Below are positions 9,407-18,046 of a stretch of 64,000 bases of DNA, piece after piece. Under the pieces are notes generated by a model. That model was not told the DNA's origin, did not search any database, and saw only the letters and a program-made list of their open reading frames with translations. The DNA is from Marinospirillum minutulum DSM 6287 (GTDB lineage: Bacteria > Pseudomonadota > Gammaproteobacteria > Pseudomonadales > Halomonadaceae). The first letter of the stretch is position 1. Each line of letters opens with the position of its first letter. The translations under genes and the position numbers were made by a program. The stretch covers positions 62,001 through 126,000 of the forward strand of contig NZ_AULO01000009.1 in assembly GCF_000422325.1 (NCBI RefSeq), read 5' to 3'.

Positions 9407-12400
9407 GCAGCTTAATTAACCCTTTAAAATACCCACTCAAAGGTTCTGCTCTAATTGAAGCCAGCGCCGGTACGGGTAAAACCTTCACCCTAGCTTTGCT
9501 TTATGTGCGCTTGGTTTTGCAGCAAGGGGGCGAGCTAGCGTTTAAAGAAGCGCTGCTACCACCCAATATTTTAGTGGTCACTTTTACCCGAGCAGCCACT
9601 AAAGAGTTGCGTGATCGTATTCGCCAGCGCCTAGTAGAAACAGCCCAAGTGTTACGCAATGAGCAGCTAGACAAAACCACCACCGACCCATTGCTGTTGG
9701 AATTACGTCAGGCATTAATTGATGAAGGTGAAGCTGCTGGTCAAACAAACCAAGCAAGAGTTTTAGCTAGCGCTGCTTACAAGTTAGAAATTGCAGCTCA
9801 GTGGATGGATGAATCGGCGATTTCAACCATTCATGGCTGGTGTTATCGCATGTTAAAAGAACACGCTTTTGATAGCGGAAATCTTTTTCAACAAGAGCTA
9901 ATTGAAAGCGAAGTCGATTTATTGCAGCAGGCAGCGGAAGACTATTGGCGTAACTTTTATCTATCACTTGATGCCACTAACCTAGCAAAAGTTTTAGAGT
10001 TTTTTGGTTCGCCCCAAGCAACCCGTTTAAAACTCTATGGTTTGTTAGATAACGTGCACCTTTTAGCTTCACCTAAAGCCGCACCTGCGGCGTTAATTAG
10101 CAAGGCAGAAGAAGAAAAGAGCAATACTTTAAAACCACTCAAAGAGCAGTGGCAGCAAGAATTTTTACCGGCATTGGAAGCGGCATTTGATGAAGCCAAA
10201 AAGAAAAAAGCTTATAAGGCCCAGTCATTAAATGCGGGGCATATTCGAGGTGTTCTTGAGAAACTAGCGGCTTGGGCAGCAAGCGATGAAGAAAGCACTG
10301 GCCTAGACTATGCCAAAAGCAACTCCTTTAAACGCTTGGCTTTGTTAGATACCAGTATTTGGACAGATGAAACGGCCATTCCTTGGGGTAATTCGGGTAG
10401 CAAAGCACTGGCAGAACTACCAGAACAACTGGCCAGCTTGCCTAGCCCTTTTAGTGATTTGTTATGCCACGCCGCGCATTGGATTGCCAAGCGAGTTGAA
10501 CAGGTTAAAAAGCAGCAAAGCTTAATTAGCAATCAAGATTTATTAACACGCTTAGACCAAGCCTTGCAAGGTGAGCGAGGCGAACAGTTGGCTGCTTCAA
10601 TTCGTCAGCAATTTCCGGTTGCTTTGGTGGATGAGTTTCAAGATACCGACCCAGTGCAGTACCGTATTTTTAATAGCATTTATACTATTGAAGCCGCTTC
10701 TGAAGATAATGCCTTCTTTATGATAGGTGACCCTAAACAGGCTATTTATGCTTTTAGGGGGGCAGATATTTATACCTACCTAGCCGCAAAAAAAGCCACG
10801 GGTAATCGTCACTATACTTTGGATCGTAACTTTCGCTCAGCTCCAGATTTAATTAAAGCAGTTAATGGTTTATTTGCTTTAGGTGCGGCACGTCCGCAAG
10901 GTGCTTTTCTTTTTAAATCTGCTGAAGCTGCTGTTGACCCTATTCCTTTTGTTGAAGTGCAAGCAGGTAAAAAAACAGACCTTTGGTTAGAAGTGGAAGG
11001 GAAAAGGTTTTTGCCTATGCAGGCTTGGGTGGTCGCTAAGGGTGAAGACGGTAAGTTAAACAAAGAAACCTATGCCGAACTGATTAGTGAAACAACGGCT
11101 TCTCAGGTTGCTGAGTTATTAATTGCTGCACAAAATGAAAAGGCTTGGTTGGTTGAAGCGGATAAAATAGAAGGTGAAAAAGAGCGTCGGGTACTGTTAC
11201 CTGCTGATATAGCTATTTTAGTTAACAACCGTGCTGAAGCGGATAGTTTGCGTGCTGCACTGACTGACAAGGGTGTGGCAAGTGTGTATTTATCAGAAAA
11301 TAACAGCGTTTATCAATCGGCTGCGGCCAAGCTGCTATTGCACCTTTTACAAGCGGTAGCTGAACCTTACAACGATGCCTTATTGCGTAAAGCGCTTTCT
11401 TTGCCGCAAATGGGTTTGAGTCTTTTAGCTTTAGATGAATTAAATAATGATGAGCTAATTTGGGAAGAAAAAGTTCAACAATTTGTAGGTTATCACTGGG
11501 TTTGGCAAAGCAAAGGTAGCCTTGCTTTGGTTCATTTATTGATTAAAGATTTTGGAATTGCCGAGCGTTTGTTACAACAAACAGGTGGTGAGCGCCAAGT
11601 TTCTGACTTGTTGCACTTGGCTGAATTACTGCAAAAAGCATCAACTGAATTAGACGGTGAGCAGGCGTTAATTCGTCATCTCCAAGAGCAAAATACAAGC
11701 CCAGATGAAAACAGTGACCTTCAACAGCTGCGCTTAGAAAGTGATCGGCAACTGGTGCAGGTGGTGACTATTCATAAATCTAAAGGGCTGGAATACCCTT
11801 TAGTCTTTTTACCCTTTGCTACTAACTGCCGTGTGACTAAAAGTTCTGACTTGCCATTAAAAATGCATGATGAGCAAGGTTTGTTGCAACTGCATTTAAC
11901 AAGCAGTCCAGAAATTCTTGCTAAGGCAGAAAATGAGCGTTTAGCCGAAGATTTGCGCAAACTCTATGTCGCTTTAACCCGAGCCAGTTATTGCCAATGG
12001 ATAGGGCTAGGCGAAACGCAGGACTACCAAGCAAGTGCGCTAGCCTATTTGTTAGCTGCTAACGAAGACTTGCCTTTAATCGACCTGGTTAATAATGCTG
12101 GGTTAGAAGTAACTGAGCTAGTAGCCAACGATGTCTTTTTTCAGCCTAAACCCGCCACCAACTTTAAAAAGATTACAACACCCCAAACTGGCGAGCTAAC
12201 CAATTGGTGGATTGCCAGTTATTCTGCGATTCAATTTCAATCAGTTGCTGGGCAAGTGGTTGAAGAGGTTTTAGAAACTGACAGCCCAGCCGTTAATCAA
12301 GGTTCGCTAGACCAAGACACGACTCACTCTAGTGACGAGCAAATGGCTGAAGAAGATAAAATTTCTCAATCCAAACCAGCAGAAGAAGCACAACCCCCTG

Positions 12401-13245
12401 CAGAGCTAGGCCCCATTTCTGCCACCAATATTATGCACCACTTCCCCGCTGGCGCAGTTTGGGGAACCTTGTTGCATAGTATTTTAGAATGGGCGGCTGT
12501 TCAGGAATACACACCAACCGAAGGCAAAAAAGTTAAAGGTTTTGCTGCGGTTATTGCTGAAAATAAAAAAAGTGAAGGTGAGTTTTTTGTTTTCTGTAAA
12601 AGACGACGTATTGAAAAGTTTTTTGAACCGCTTTGGGGTTGGCTGGTTAATTTTGTTCACCAAAAATGGCAGCTAGATGCTTTGGGTGAAGATGCAGAAG
12701 GTAAAGCTATTAGCTTTTCGCTGAGTGATTTAAAACCTAGCCAGCTAGCTGTAGAGCTAGAGTTTATGCTGGAAAGTCACCGAGTAAATACTGTAACGCT
12801 AGATAAAATAGTTAGAGCGCAGACATTGAATCAGGTGAGTCGTCCGGTGGCTAAGCCCAACTTTTTAAATGGCTTACTCAAAGGTTTTATTGACTTGGTT
12901 GCTGAACACGATGGCCGTTATTACGTGATTGACTGGAAATCTAACCGCTTAGGCCGCAGCGACACTGACTATACCCAAGAAGCCATGCTGAAGCAGATTT
13001 TAGAGCACCGTTACGATATGCAATATGTTCTGTATTTGGTGGCACTGCACCGCCAGCTAAAAGCACGTTTGCCAGAATACAACTATGACCTGCATGTGGG
13101 CGGCGCTATTTATGTGTTTTTAAGGGGCATGAATGATCAGCTAAGCGCAGGGCTGTTTTGTGACAAACCACCCAAGGCACTGATTGAAGAACTGGATGCG
13201 CTTTTAGCAGGAAGCAATCAAAACCAACAAGGAGCGGCATCATGA
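9403..13245 (+). CDS. recB: RecB, exodeoxyribonuclease V subunit beta (helicase-nuclease)
   Basis: 1280 residues (E. coli 1180). Walker A EASAGTGKT with Lys26 opens the SF1A 3'-5' helicase. VDEFQDTDP, GDPKQAIYAFRGAD, TIHKSKGLEYP and YVALTRA are the later helicase motifs. The C-terminal nuclease has GFID (Asp1164) and DWKSN (Asp1177, Lys1179), with the same 13/2 spacing as E. coli D1067, D1080 and K1082, so it should be active. A low-complexity acidic linker of about 50 residues (near 953-1003) tethers the nuclease domain and helps explain the extra length. GGAGG precedes the ATG. Overlaps recC and recD by 4 bases each, consistent with stoichiometric RecBCD production for break repair and degradation of linear foreign DNA. 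Confidence 0.96.
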   Translation: MSSLINPLKYPLKGSALIEASAGTGKTFTLALLYVRLVLQQGGELAFKEALLPPNILVVTFTRAATKELRDRIRQRLVETAQVLRNEQLDKTTTDPLLLELRQALIDEGEAAGQTNQARVLASAAYKLEIAAQWMDESAISTIHGWCYRMLKEHAFDSGNLFQQELIESEVDLLQQAAEDYWRNFYLSLDATNLAKVLEFFGSPQATRLKLYGLLDNVHLLASPKAAPAALISKAEEEKSNTLKPLKEQWQQEFLPALEAAFDEAKKKKAYKAQSLNAGHIRGVLEKLAAWAASDEESTGLDYAKSNSFKRLALLDTSIWTDETAIPWGNSGSKALAELPEQLASLPSPFSDLLCHAAHWIAKRVEQVKKQQSLISNQDLLTRLDQALQGERGEQLAASIRQQFPVALVDEFQDTDPVQYRIFNSIYTIEAASEDNAFFMIGDPKQAIYAFRGADIYTYLAAKKATGNRHYTLDRNFRSAPDLIKAVNGLFALGAARPQGAFLFKSAEAAVDPIPFVEVQAGKKTDLWLEVEGKRFLPMQAWVVAKGEDGKLNKETYAELISETTASQVAELLIAAQNEKAWLVEADKIEGEKERRVLLPADIAILVNNRAEADSLRAALTDKGVASVYLSENNSVYQSAAAKLLLHLLQAVAEPYNDALLRKALSLPQMGLSLLALDELNNDELIWEEKVQQFVGYHWVWQSKGSLALVHLLIKDFGIAERLLQQTGGERQVSDLLHLAELLQKASTELDGEQALIRHLQEQNTSPDENSDLQQLRLESDRQLVQVVTIHKSKGLEYPLVFLPFATNCRVTKSSDLPLKMHDEQGLLQLHLTSSPEILAKAENERLAEDLRKLYVALTRASYCQWIGLGETQDYQASALAYLLAANEDLPLIDLVNNAGLEVTELVANDVFFQPKPATNFKKITTPQTGELTNWWIASYSAIQFQSVAGQVVEEVLETDSPAVNQGSLDQDTTHSSDEQMAEEDKISQSKPAEEAQPPAELGPISATNIMHHFPAGAVWGTLLHSILEWAAVQEYTPTEGKKVKGFAAVIAENKKSEGEFFVFCKRRRIEKFFEPLWGWLVNFVHQKWQLDALGEDAEGKAISFSLSDLKPSQLAVELEFMLESHRVNTVTLDKIVRAQTLNQVSRPVAKPNFLNGLLKGFIDLVAEHDGRYYVIDWKSNRLGRSDTDYTQEAMLKQILEHRYDMQYVLYLVALHRQLKARLPEYNYDLHVGGAIYVFLRGMNDQLSAGLFCDKPPKALIEELDALLAGSNQNQQGAAS

Positions 13246-15368
13246 GTAAGCAAAATACTAGCCAACAACGACTAGCCCAATTAGAAAGCTGGGCCGAGAA
13301 AGGCGCTTTGCGTTTACTCGATGTGGCTTTAACTCGCTTTATTGCCGAACAAATACCCCAAGCCAGTGATGCCTTGCTTTTGGCAACGGCCTTGCTAAGT
13401 GAACGCAATGGGCATGGCCATGTATGTTTAGATTTGCAGGCAGTTTTAGCAGAACCTGAATTGCAATTAGTAGAAGATGAGCAGGCAGACTTATCAACCC
13501 AAGAAGCAGCCGAGCCAGGTGTTTCAGGGCTAAGTATTGCTGAACAGCTAACCCGCTGGGTTAAGGACTGGACTTTAAATGGCTGGGTTGAGCAGTTATT
13601 AGCCACGGCTGCGGTGGTCGATAAAAGAACTTTAAGTAATGCTAACAATGCCAATGCTGACACCAGCCCATTAGTTTTGGCAGGCAGCCAAGAAAAACCC
13701 TTGCTGTATTTGAGGCGTTATTGGGTTTATGAACAACAAATTCAAAACGGCATTCAACAGCGTTTAGCCATTCAACAAGATTTACCTTTAGAGCCAACAC
13801 GCCAGTTATTAGACCAGTTGTTTGTCGATTTTAAACCCACCCAAGAACAACCCCTTGATTGGCAAAAAATAGCCTGCGCCCTAGCAGCTAGAACAGCTTT
13901 TGGTATTATCACTGGCGGCCCAGGTACAGGCAAAACCACAACGGTAGTGCGTTTGTTGGCTTTGCTGCAAGGCTTGCAAATGCAGGCTGGAAAAACACCT
14001 TTAGTGATACGTCTTGCTGCGCCCACGGGTAAAGCGGCGGCACGGCTGAGTGAATCTTTGGCAGGCAGTGTGGCCGATGTAAAATTACCTGCTGAATTGG
14101 CCACTTGCCGAGATGCTATTCCTACTGAAGTTTCAACCCTGCACCGCCTTTTAGGCAGCCAGCCAAACACTCGCCACTTTCGCCACCATGCGGGTAATCC
14201 TTTGCCTGCCGATTTAGTGGTAGTCGATGAAGCGTCAATGGTCGATGTAGAAATGCTGGCACGCTTGTTAGATGCCTTAACACCAAGCACGCGTTTAATT
14301 TTACTGGGCGATAAAGACCAGCTCGCTTCGGTTGAAGCCGGTTCAGTACTGGGTGATTTCTGCCAAAACGCAGAAGCAGGCAACTACACCCCAGCCACCC
14401 AAGCTTGGCTGAAAGAAACCACAGGGCAAAGATTACCCAGTGAAATGCTTAATGAACAAGGCAGCCCTTTAGCCCAAGCCACCAGCATGTTAAGGCGCAG
14501 CTACCGCTTTGATGCTTACCCCGGTATAGGCAAATTAGCCCAGTTAGTTAACTCAGGCCAAGCCACCCAAGCAGAGCTAGAAAAAGTGTTTGCCAGCTAT
14601 CAGCGTGAAGGCGAAACAATTAGTGCTAATGCCAACCTTGAATTAATAAAACTAGCCAAGCCAGATTTTAAAAAATCAGCCGCAGAACAAAAAGACCCTT
14701 TAGCACCACTTAAAAACTTGGTTAAAAAAGGCTATAGCGGCTACTTAACCACTCTGCTTGAACAACAACCAACCAGTGATGAACGTGAAGCTTTAGATGC
14801 TTGGGCGTTAGCCATTTTTGCTGCCCACCAAAAGTTTCAGTTATTAACCTCAGTTAGGCGAGGTGTTTGGGGTGTAGAAGCCCTTAACCAAATGACACTG
14901 ACAGCTTTAAAACAAGTCGATAAGTTTAAAGACTTGCTGGCGGGCAACCAGCTTTGGTATTCAGGCCGCCCTGTGCTAGTCACCCGCAATGATTACAGCT
15001 TAAAGCTAATGAACGGCGATTTAGGTATTTGTTTAGAATGGCCACAAACGGCTAACTCATTTTCTAAAAAGAAAATTCTACGTGTCGCCTTCCCCGATGG
15101 AAAAGGCGGCGTGCGCTGGGTGTTACCCAGCCGCTTACAAGGCGTAGAAACCGTTTTTGCCATGACAGTACATAAATCACAGGGTTCAGAATTTACCCAC
15201 ACCGCATTAGTGCTACCTTCAGCCGATAATCCCGTATTAACCAAAGAACTACTCTACACAGGCATCACCCGCTCCAGCCAAGCTTTTACTTTAATTTATA
15301 GTGATAAAAACGTGTTAGAAAGCGCTTTAAAAAAGAAAGTAGAACGAACCAGTGGGTTGCAGAGTTAG
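13242..15368 (+). CDS. recD: RecD, exodeoxyribonuclease V subunit alpha (5'-3' helicase)
   Basis: 708 residues, about 100 more than E. coli RecD. Walker A GGPGTGKTTTVV (Lys231), Walker B VVVDEASMVD, GDKDQLASVEAG and the late FAMTVHKSQGSEF and LLYTGITRS motifs mark an SF1B 5'-3' helicase. Additional sequence is scattered: an acidic stretch near residues 70-95 and a Lys/Glu-rich insertion around 445-520. RecD provides the fast 5'-3' motor and regulates RecB nuclease activity. Preceded by AAGGAG and overlapping recB by 4 bases. No terminator is apparent after it; a toxin-antitoxin promoter follows. Confidence 0.95.
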   Translation: MSKQNTSQQRLAQLESWAEKGALRLLDVALTRFIAEQIPQASDALLLATALLSERNGHGHVCLDLQAVLAEPELQLVEDEQADLSTQEAAEPGVSGLSIAEQLTRWVKDWTLNGWVEQLLATAAVVDKRTLSNANNANADTSPLVLAGSQEKPLLYLRRYWVYEQQIQNGIQQRLAIQQDLPLEPTRQLLDQLFVDFKPTQEQPLDWQKIACALAARTAFGIITGGPGTGKTTTVVRLLALLQGLQMQAGKTPLVIRLAAPTGKAAARLSESLAGSVADVKLPAELATCRDAIPTEVSTLHRLLGSQPNTRHFRHHAGNPLPADLVVVDEASMVDVEMLARLLDALTPSTRLILLGDKDQLASVEAGSVLGDFCQNAEAGNYTPATQAWLKETTGQRLPSEMLNEQGSPLAQATSMLRRSYRFDAYPGIGKLAQLVNSGQATQAELEKVFASYQREGETISANANLELIKLAKPDFKKSAAEQKDPLAPLKNLVKKGYSGYLTTLLEQQPTSDEREALDAWALAIFAAHQKFQLLTSVRRGVWGVEALNQMTLTALKQVDKFKDLLAGNQLWYSGRPVLVTRNDYSLKLMNGDLGICLEWPQTANSFSKKKILRVAFPDGKGGVRWVLPSRLQGVETVFAMTVHKSQGSEFTHTALVLPSADNPVLTKELLYTGITRSSQAFTLIYSDKNVLESALKKKVERTSGLQS

Positions 15369-15378
15369 GTAATATTTC

Positions 15379-15408
15379 TTGGCGATGTATATACATTAGG
15401 TATATACT
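15379..15408 (+). promoter_or_regulatory. BrnTA-type promoter with tandem GTATATAC palindromes
   Basis: TTGGCG (15379-15384) and TATACT (15403-15408) are separated by 18 bases and form a plausible sigma-70 promoter. Two identical self-complementary octamers GTATATAC sit at 15387-15394 and 15400-15407, 13 bases apart; the second overlaps the -10. Ribbon-helix-helix antitoxins commonly bind short palindromes on one face of the helix in this way, so autorepression by the downstream antitoxin is inferred. Confidence 0.55.
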
Positions 15409-15447
15409 TTATTTGAGTTAATTAACTATTAAATAACTGGGTGCAGC

Positions 15448-15735
15448 ATGGGATTGCTGATTTCTGTAGCGGTAGCTAAAAAACTACGAGTTAAACATAA
15501 CGTTAGCGAAAATGAGATTCGCGAGTGTTTTGCTAACCGAGAGAAGGCATTTTTAAAAGATAGGCGTGAAGCGCATAACACAGACCCTCCGACACTTTGG
15601 TTTGTAGCTGAAACAGATTACGGAAGAAGGTTAAAAGTTGTGTTTATGCATTACGCGACAGAAAACAAGTGGGTAATAAAAACAGCTTATCCAGCTAATG
15701 CAACTGAAATACATATTTATAATAAGCATGCTTAA
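15448..15735 (+). CDS. BrnT-like toxin (RelE-fold small protein)
   Basis: 95 residues. The pattern KHNVSENEIRECFANREKAF, TDPPTLWFVAET, GRRLKVVF and IKTAY resembles the BrnT/RelE-like ribonuclease fold: an early helix with ExEI(R/E)E, then beta-strands with Arg/Lys-rich turns. Homologues are sometimes labelled ADP-ribosyl-dinitrogen-reductase hydrolase in databases; nothing in this short protein resembles that enzyme. The gene for a ribbon-helix-helix protein follows, in the toxin-first order typical of brnTA. A tandem-palindrome promoter lies upstream. Toxin identity is inferred from fold pattern and context. Confidence 0.65.
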   Translation: MGLLISVAVAKKLRVKHNVSENEIRECFANREKAFLKDRREAHNTDPPTLWFVAETDYGRRLKVVFMHYATENKWVIKTAYPANATEIHIYNKHA

Positions 15736-15761
15736 TAGGTTTCTAGGTAAGTTGGGGTGAA

Positions 15762-16067
15762 ATGATGACTAAGATTAATAGTATTAAAGGAACCACTGAA
15801 GCTTGGGAAAAAGGCTTGTTAGGACGTGAAGAAGAGTTTGTTCAAAAAGTAAACATTGAGTCTGAAGTAATTGATGAAGCTTTGGCTTTGCAGGCTATTT
15901 CAATTCGTTTACAAAAAGGCTTATTAGAAGACCTTAAAAACATAGCTCAAATTAGAGGGTTAGGTTATCAGCCGCTAATGAAACAAGTGTTAAAGCGTTT
16001 TGTTGATGCGGAGAAAAAGCTTTTACTGCAAGAGCTTGCCGCAGAAGAAATGAAGGAGCAAGCATGA
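15762..16067 (+). CDS. BrnA/CopG-like ribbon-helix-helix antitoxin
   Basis: 101 residues, ATG at 15762 behind GGGGTG. The N-terminal half is charged and probably flexible, suited to wrapping a toxin. Residues 49-88 (ISIRLQKGLLEDLKNIAQIR, then GYQPLMKQVLKRFV) form a ribbon-helix-helix with an alternating strand followed by two helices. This layout and its place directly after a BrnT-like gene fit an antitoxin and autorepressor. It would bind the GTATATAC palindromes at 15387-15407. Whether it binds the toxin is inferred from context. Confidence 0.7.
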   Translation: MMTKINSIKGTTEAWEKGLLGREEEFVQKVNIESEVIDEALALQAISIRLQKGLLEDLKNIAQIRGLGYQPLMKQVLKRFVDAEKKLLLQELAAEEMKEQA

Positions 16068-16112
16068 GTTTGGCTAACCTAGTAGCGATACAAAAAATAA
16101 ATAAGGACTTTT

Positions 16113-16850
16113 ATGCAGCTGGGTTTTTATCTTAAAAAAGTTATAGGCATGCTGTTAATGCCTATTCCCTTTACCTTGCTTTTGTTAGTGGCTGGGTTAA
16201 TTCTTTGGCAGCGTGCACCTAAAATAAGCCGAGGGCTAATTGCCGTTGCTGGTGTGTTGCTGGCGCTTACTAGCTGGCAGCCTGTTAGTGATGGATTAAT
16301 TCGACCATATGAAGAAGATTACCCGCAGTTTAATCTTGAGCAACCAGTTGCTGCAGTAGTGGTATTGGGCGGTTGCCATAGCACTGATAAACAAATGCCT
16401 CCGGCCGCACAACTATGTTCTTCTAGCTTATTTCGTTTAATTGAAGGCTTGCGTATTTTGCAGGCTAATCCCCAAGCTAAGTTAATGCTTTCTGGTTATG
16501 CCAGTACCGATATTCGTCCACATGCTGAAGTTATGCTAGAAGTAGCTTTAAGCATGGGAGTGGCAGAAGACAGAATCCTTATTTATTCCACCCCTAAAGA
16601 TACTCAAGAAGAAGCGGAAGCGATGCACGCCGAACTTTATGGTAAAAGCTTTGCTTTGGTCAGTGATAACTCACACCTGCCACGCGCCATGAAGTTTTTT
16701 GAGCAACAACAACTAACCCCTATTGCTGCACCAGCACTAAAAATGAGCGCTAATAAATCTGATTGGCGGATAAATGCAAATGCTGCCTTAAAAAGTGAAC
16801 GAGCTGCCTATGAGTTTTGGGGTAGTTTGTGGCAGCGTTTAAGTTTTTAA
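16113..16850 (+). CDS. elyC: ElyC/SanA-like DUF218 membrane protein
   Basis: 245 residues, close to E. coli ElyC (259). Two hydrophobic segments near the N-terminus (about 12-32 and 40-55) anchor a DUF218 domain. That domain has VVVLGGCHSTD, SSSLFRLIEGLRILQANPQAKLMLSGY, TPKDTQEEAEAM and LVSDNSHLPRAMKFF, with the conserved DNSHLPRA helix. ElyC is needed for normal peptidoglycan and enterobacterial common antigen precursor metabolism at low temperature. AGGA lies about 6 bases before the ATG. It starts 45 bases after the antitoxin gene, so read-through from that promoter is possible. Confidence 0.85.
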   Translation: MQLGFYLKKVIGMLLMPIPFTLLLLVAGLILWQRAPKISRGLIAVAGVLLALTSWQPVSDGLIRPYEEDYPQFNLEQPVAAVVVLGGCHSTDKQMPPAAQLCSSSLFRLIEGLRILQANPQAKLMLSGYASTDIRPHAEVMLEVALSMGVAEDRILIYSTPKDTQEEAEAMHAELYGKSFALVSDNSHLPRAMKFFEQQQLTPIAAPALKMSANKSDWRINANAALKSERAAYEFWGSLWQRLSF

Positions 16851-16885
16851 TTCATTTTTTAGATTATTTCGTTAAAAATTAGCAG

Positions 16886-16926
16886 TTGCAGAATATAGCT
16901 TTTAGGCTATATTTATAGCTGGCTAT
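16886..16926 (+). promoter_or_regulatory. higBA promoter with overlapping TATAGC operators
   Basis: TTGCAG (16886-16891) and TATATT (16908-16913) are 16 bases apart. The perfect inverted repeat AATATAGC-N6-GCTATATT (16892-16913) exactly fills the spacer and the -10. A second repeat ATAGC-TG-GCTAT (16915-16926) follows at the expected transcription start. The shared half-site TATAGC points to one DNA-binding protein, most simply the HigA-like antitoxin encoded downstream. Confidence 0.65.
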
Positions 16927-16951
16927 TTTAACAAAATTAGGCAGGTTGTTT

Positions 16952-17299
16952 ATGTGGGAGGTTGTTACGGTTGATTGCTTCGACCAATGGTTTCTTTCTT
17001 TAAGTGATGATGTGCAGCAAAGTATATTGGTGGGTTTGTATAAGCTAGAAGCTTTTGGTCCTATGTTAGGTCGGCCTGATGTCGATACTTTGACAGCTAC
17101 TCATAAAGTTAAAAACCTGAAAGAGTTGAGAGTTCAGCATAGAGGAAAACCTTACCGTGTATTTTTTGCTTTTGACCCGCAACGCAAAGCCGTTATTTTG
17201 TGTGGTGGCAATAAGTCGAATGACAAACGCTTTTACCAAACTTTGCTGCCTCTAGCTGAAAAAGAATTTCAAGCATATTTAAAAAGGTTAAAAAAATGA
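16952..17299 (+). CDS. higB: HigB-like RelE/ParE-superfamily toxin (Gp49 type)
   Basis: 115 residues from the ATG at 16952; a TTG two codons upstream is unneeded. WEVVTVDCFDQWFLSLSD, LEAFGPMLGRPDVDTL, HKVKNLKELRVQHRGKPYRVFFAFDPQRKAVILCGGNK and the Lys-rich end match phage Gp49-like/HigB ribosome-dependent mRNA interferases. The basic and aromatic residues of the RVQHRGKPYRVFF sheet are those expected to bind mRNA. The toxin gene comes first and overlaps the antitoxin by 4 bases, which is the hig order. Operators of the TATAGC type lie just upstream. Confidence 0.85.
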   Translation: MWEVVTVDCFDQWFLSLSDDVQQSILVGLYKLEAFGPMLGRPDVDTLTATHKVKNLKELRVQHRGKPYRVFFAFDPQRKAVILCGGNKSNDKRFYQTLLPLAEKEFQAYLKRLKK

Positions 17300-17598
17300 G
17301 TAAGCCGCTAAGTGAATTATTAAAAAAAGTTAATCCTGAAGTTGTTGCAGCTGCAAAAAAACAGGCCGAGCAGGAAGTTTTTGAAATGCAGCTAGCCTTA
17401 TTAAGAGAAGAGCTAGAGCTTTCACAAGTTGAATTAGCTAAACGTTTAGGTATTTCTCAGCCATCGGTTGCCAATTTAGAAAAACGTGGGCAAGAAATTA
17501 AGCTGTCTTCGCTTAAGCGTTATATTGAGGCAATGGGTGGTAAGCTAACTTTAGATATTCAACTCGCTGATGGTCGCCACATTGGAATAAATTTTTAG
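17296..17598 (+). CDS. higA: HigA-like antitoxin, XRE family
   Basis: 100 residues, ATG overlapping the higB stop by 4 bases. A helix-turn-helix at residues 35-75 (LREELELSQVELAKRLGISQ followed by PSVANLEKRGQEIKLSSLKRYIEAMGG) is canonical for HigA. The N-terminal helix (LKKVNPEVVAAAKKQAEQE) probably contacts the toxin. It should repress its own operon through the inverted repeats at 16892-16926. Convergent with the PACE gene, which ends 13 bases downstream, with no obvious terminator between. Confidence 0.87.
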   Translation: MSKPLSELLKKVNPEVVAAAKKQAEQEVFEMQLALLREELELSQVELAKRLGISQPSVANLEKRGQEIKLSSLKRYIEAMGGKLTLDIQLADGRHIGINF

Positions 17599-17611
17599 TT
17601 TATTCTTTTAG

Positions 17612-18046
17612 TTAGTGATTGGTTCTTGCAAATACCTGGTCAAACAGTAGGGTAAACACAAAGGTATAAACCAAGAAGAAAGTCAGTAAGGCGATTTCCA
17701 TACTTATAGCTGTCCACACGCCTACGCCGTACCAAAGCATATAAAGCGGTAGGCAAATTAATAAAAGCCCCCCTTCAAAACCTAGAGCGTGCAAGGTGCG
17801 AGTTTTAAAAGTGCGGACTAAAACTTGTCTACGCTGCTCGCAAGCTTCAAAGCCAGTATTGTAAATAAAGTTCCAAACAACTGCAGCGGTCGAAACAATA
17901 ACGGCAACAGGTAAGGATTCTTGCATATCACCTTGATTAATTACCATTAAAAGCAGTGTTGAGAAGAGAATACCAAGCAGTTCGAAGAGGGCGACATAAA
18001 GAAGACGGCGCTTGATAGGGCTTAAAACAATCAACTGAAACCCCAC
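17612..18046 (-). CDS. PACE family multidrug efflux transporter
   Basis: 144 residues with four hydrophobic segments, in the tandem arrangement of two bacterial transmembrane pair domains. Signature residues include RRLLYVALFELLGI in the first helix, VWNFIYNTGFEACEQRR, the repeat-like RTLHALGFEGGLLLICLPLYM, and the last helix TFFLVYTFVFTLLFDQVFA. PACE proteins (AceI-like) export biocides such as chlorhexidine and probably short diamines. The GTG start at 18046 is favoured because AAGG lies 4-5 bases upstream. The promoter must lie in the repeat-rich 18047-18365 gap. Confidence 0.85.
   Translation of the reverse strand: MGFQLIVLSPIKRRLLYVALFELLGILFSTLLLMVINQGDMQESLPVAVIVSTAAVVWNFIYNTGFEACEQRRQVLVRTFKTRTLHALGFEGGLLLICLPLYMLWYGVGVWTAISMEIALLTFFLVYTFVFTLLFDQVFARTNH

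Noticed and set aside
13106-13663. A 185-codon open frame on the minus strand across the recB-recD junction
   Set aside because: It lies opposite two confidently assigned genes and shows no recognisable domain.
13772-14383. A 203-codon open frame on the minus strand inside recD
   Set aside because: It is antisense to a well-conserved helicase, has no ribosome-binding site, and its Ser/Ala-rich translation looks like a mirror of recD codons.
15448-15735. ADP-ribosyl-(dinitrogen reductase) hydrolase function for the 95-residue protein
   Set aside because: The label circulates for homologues, but the protein is far too short, lacks the hydrolase metal motifs and has antitoxin context; it is also unrelated to the true family member at the left edge.
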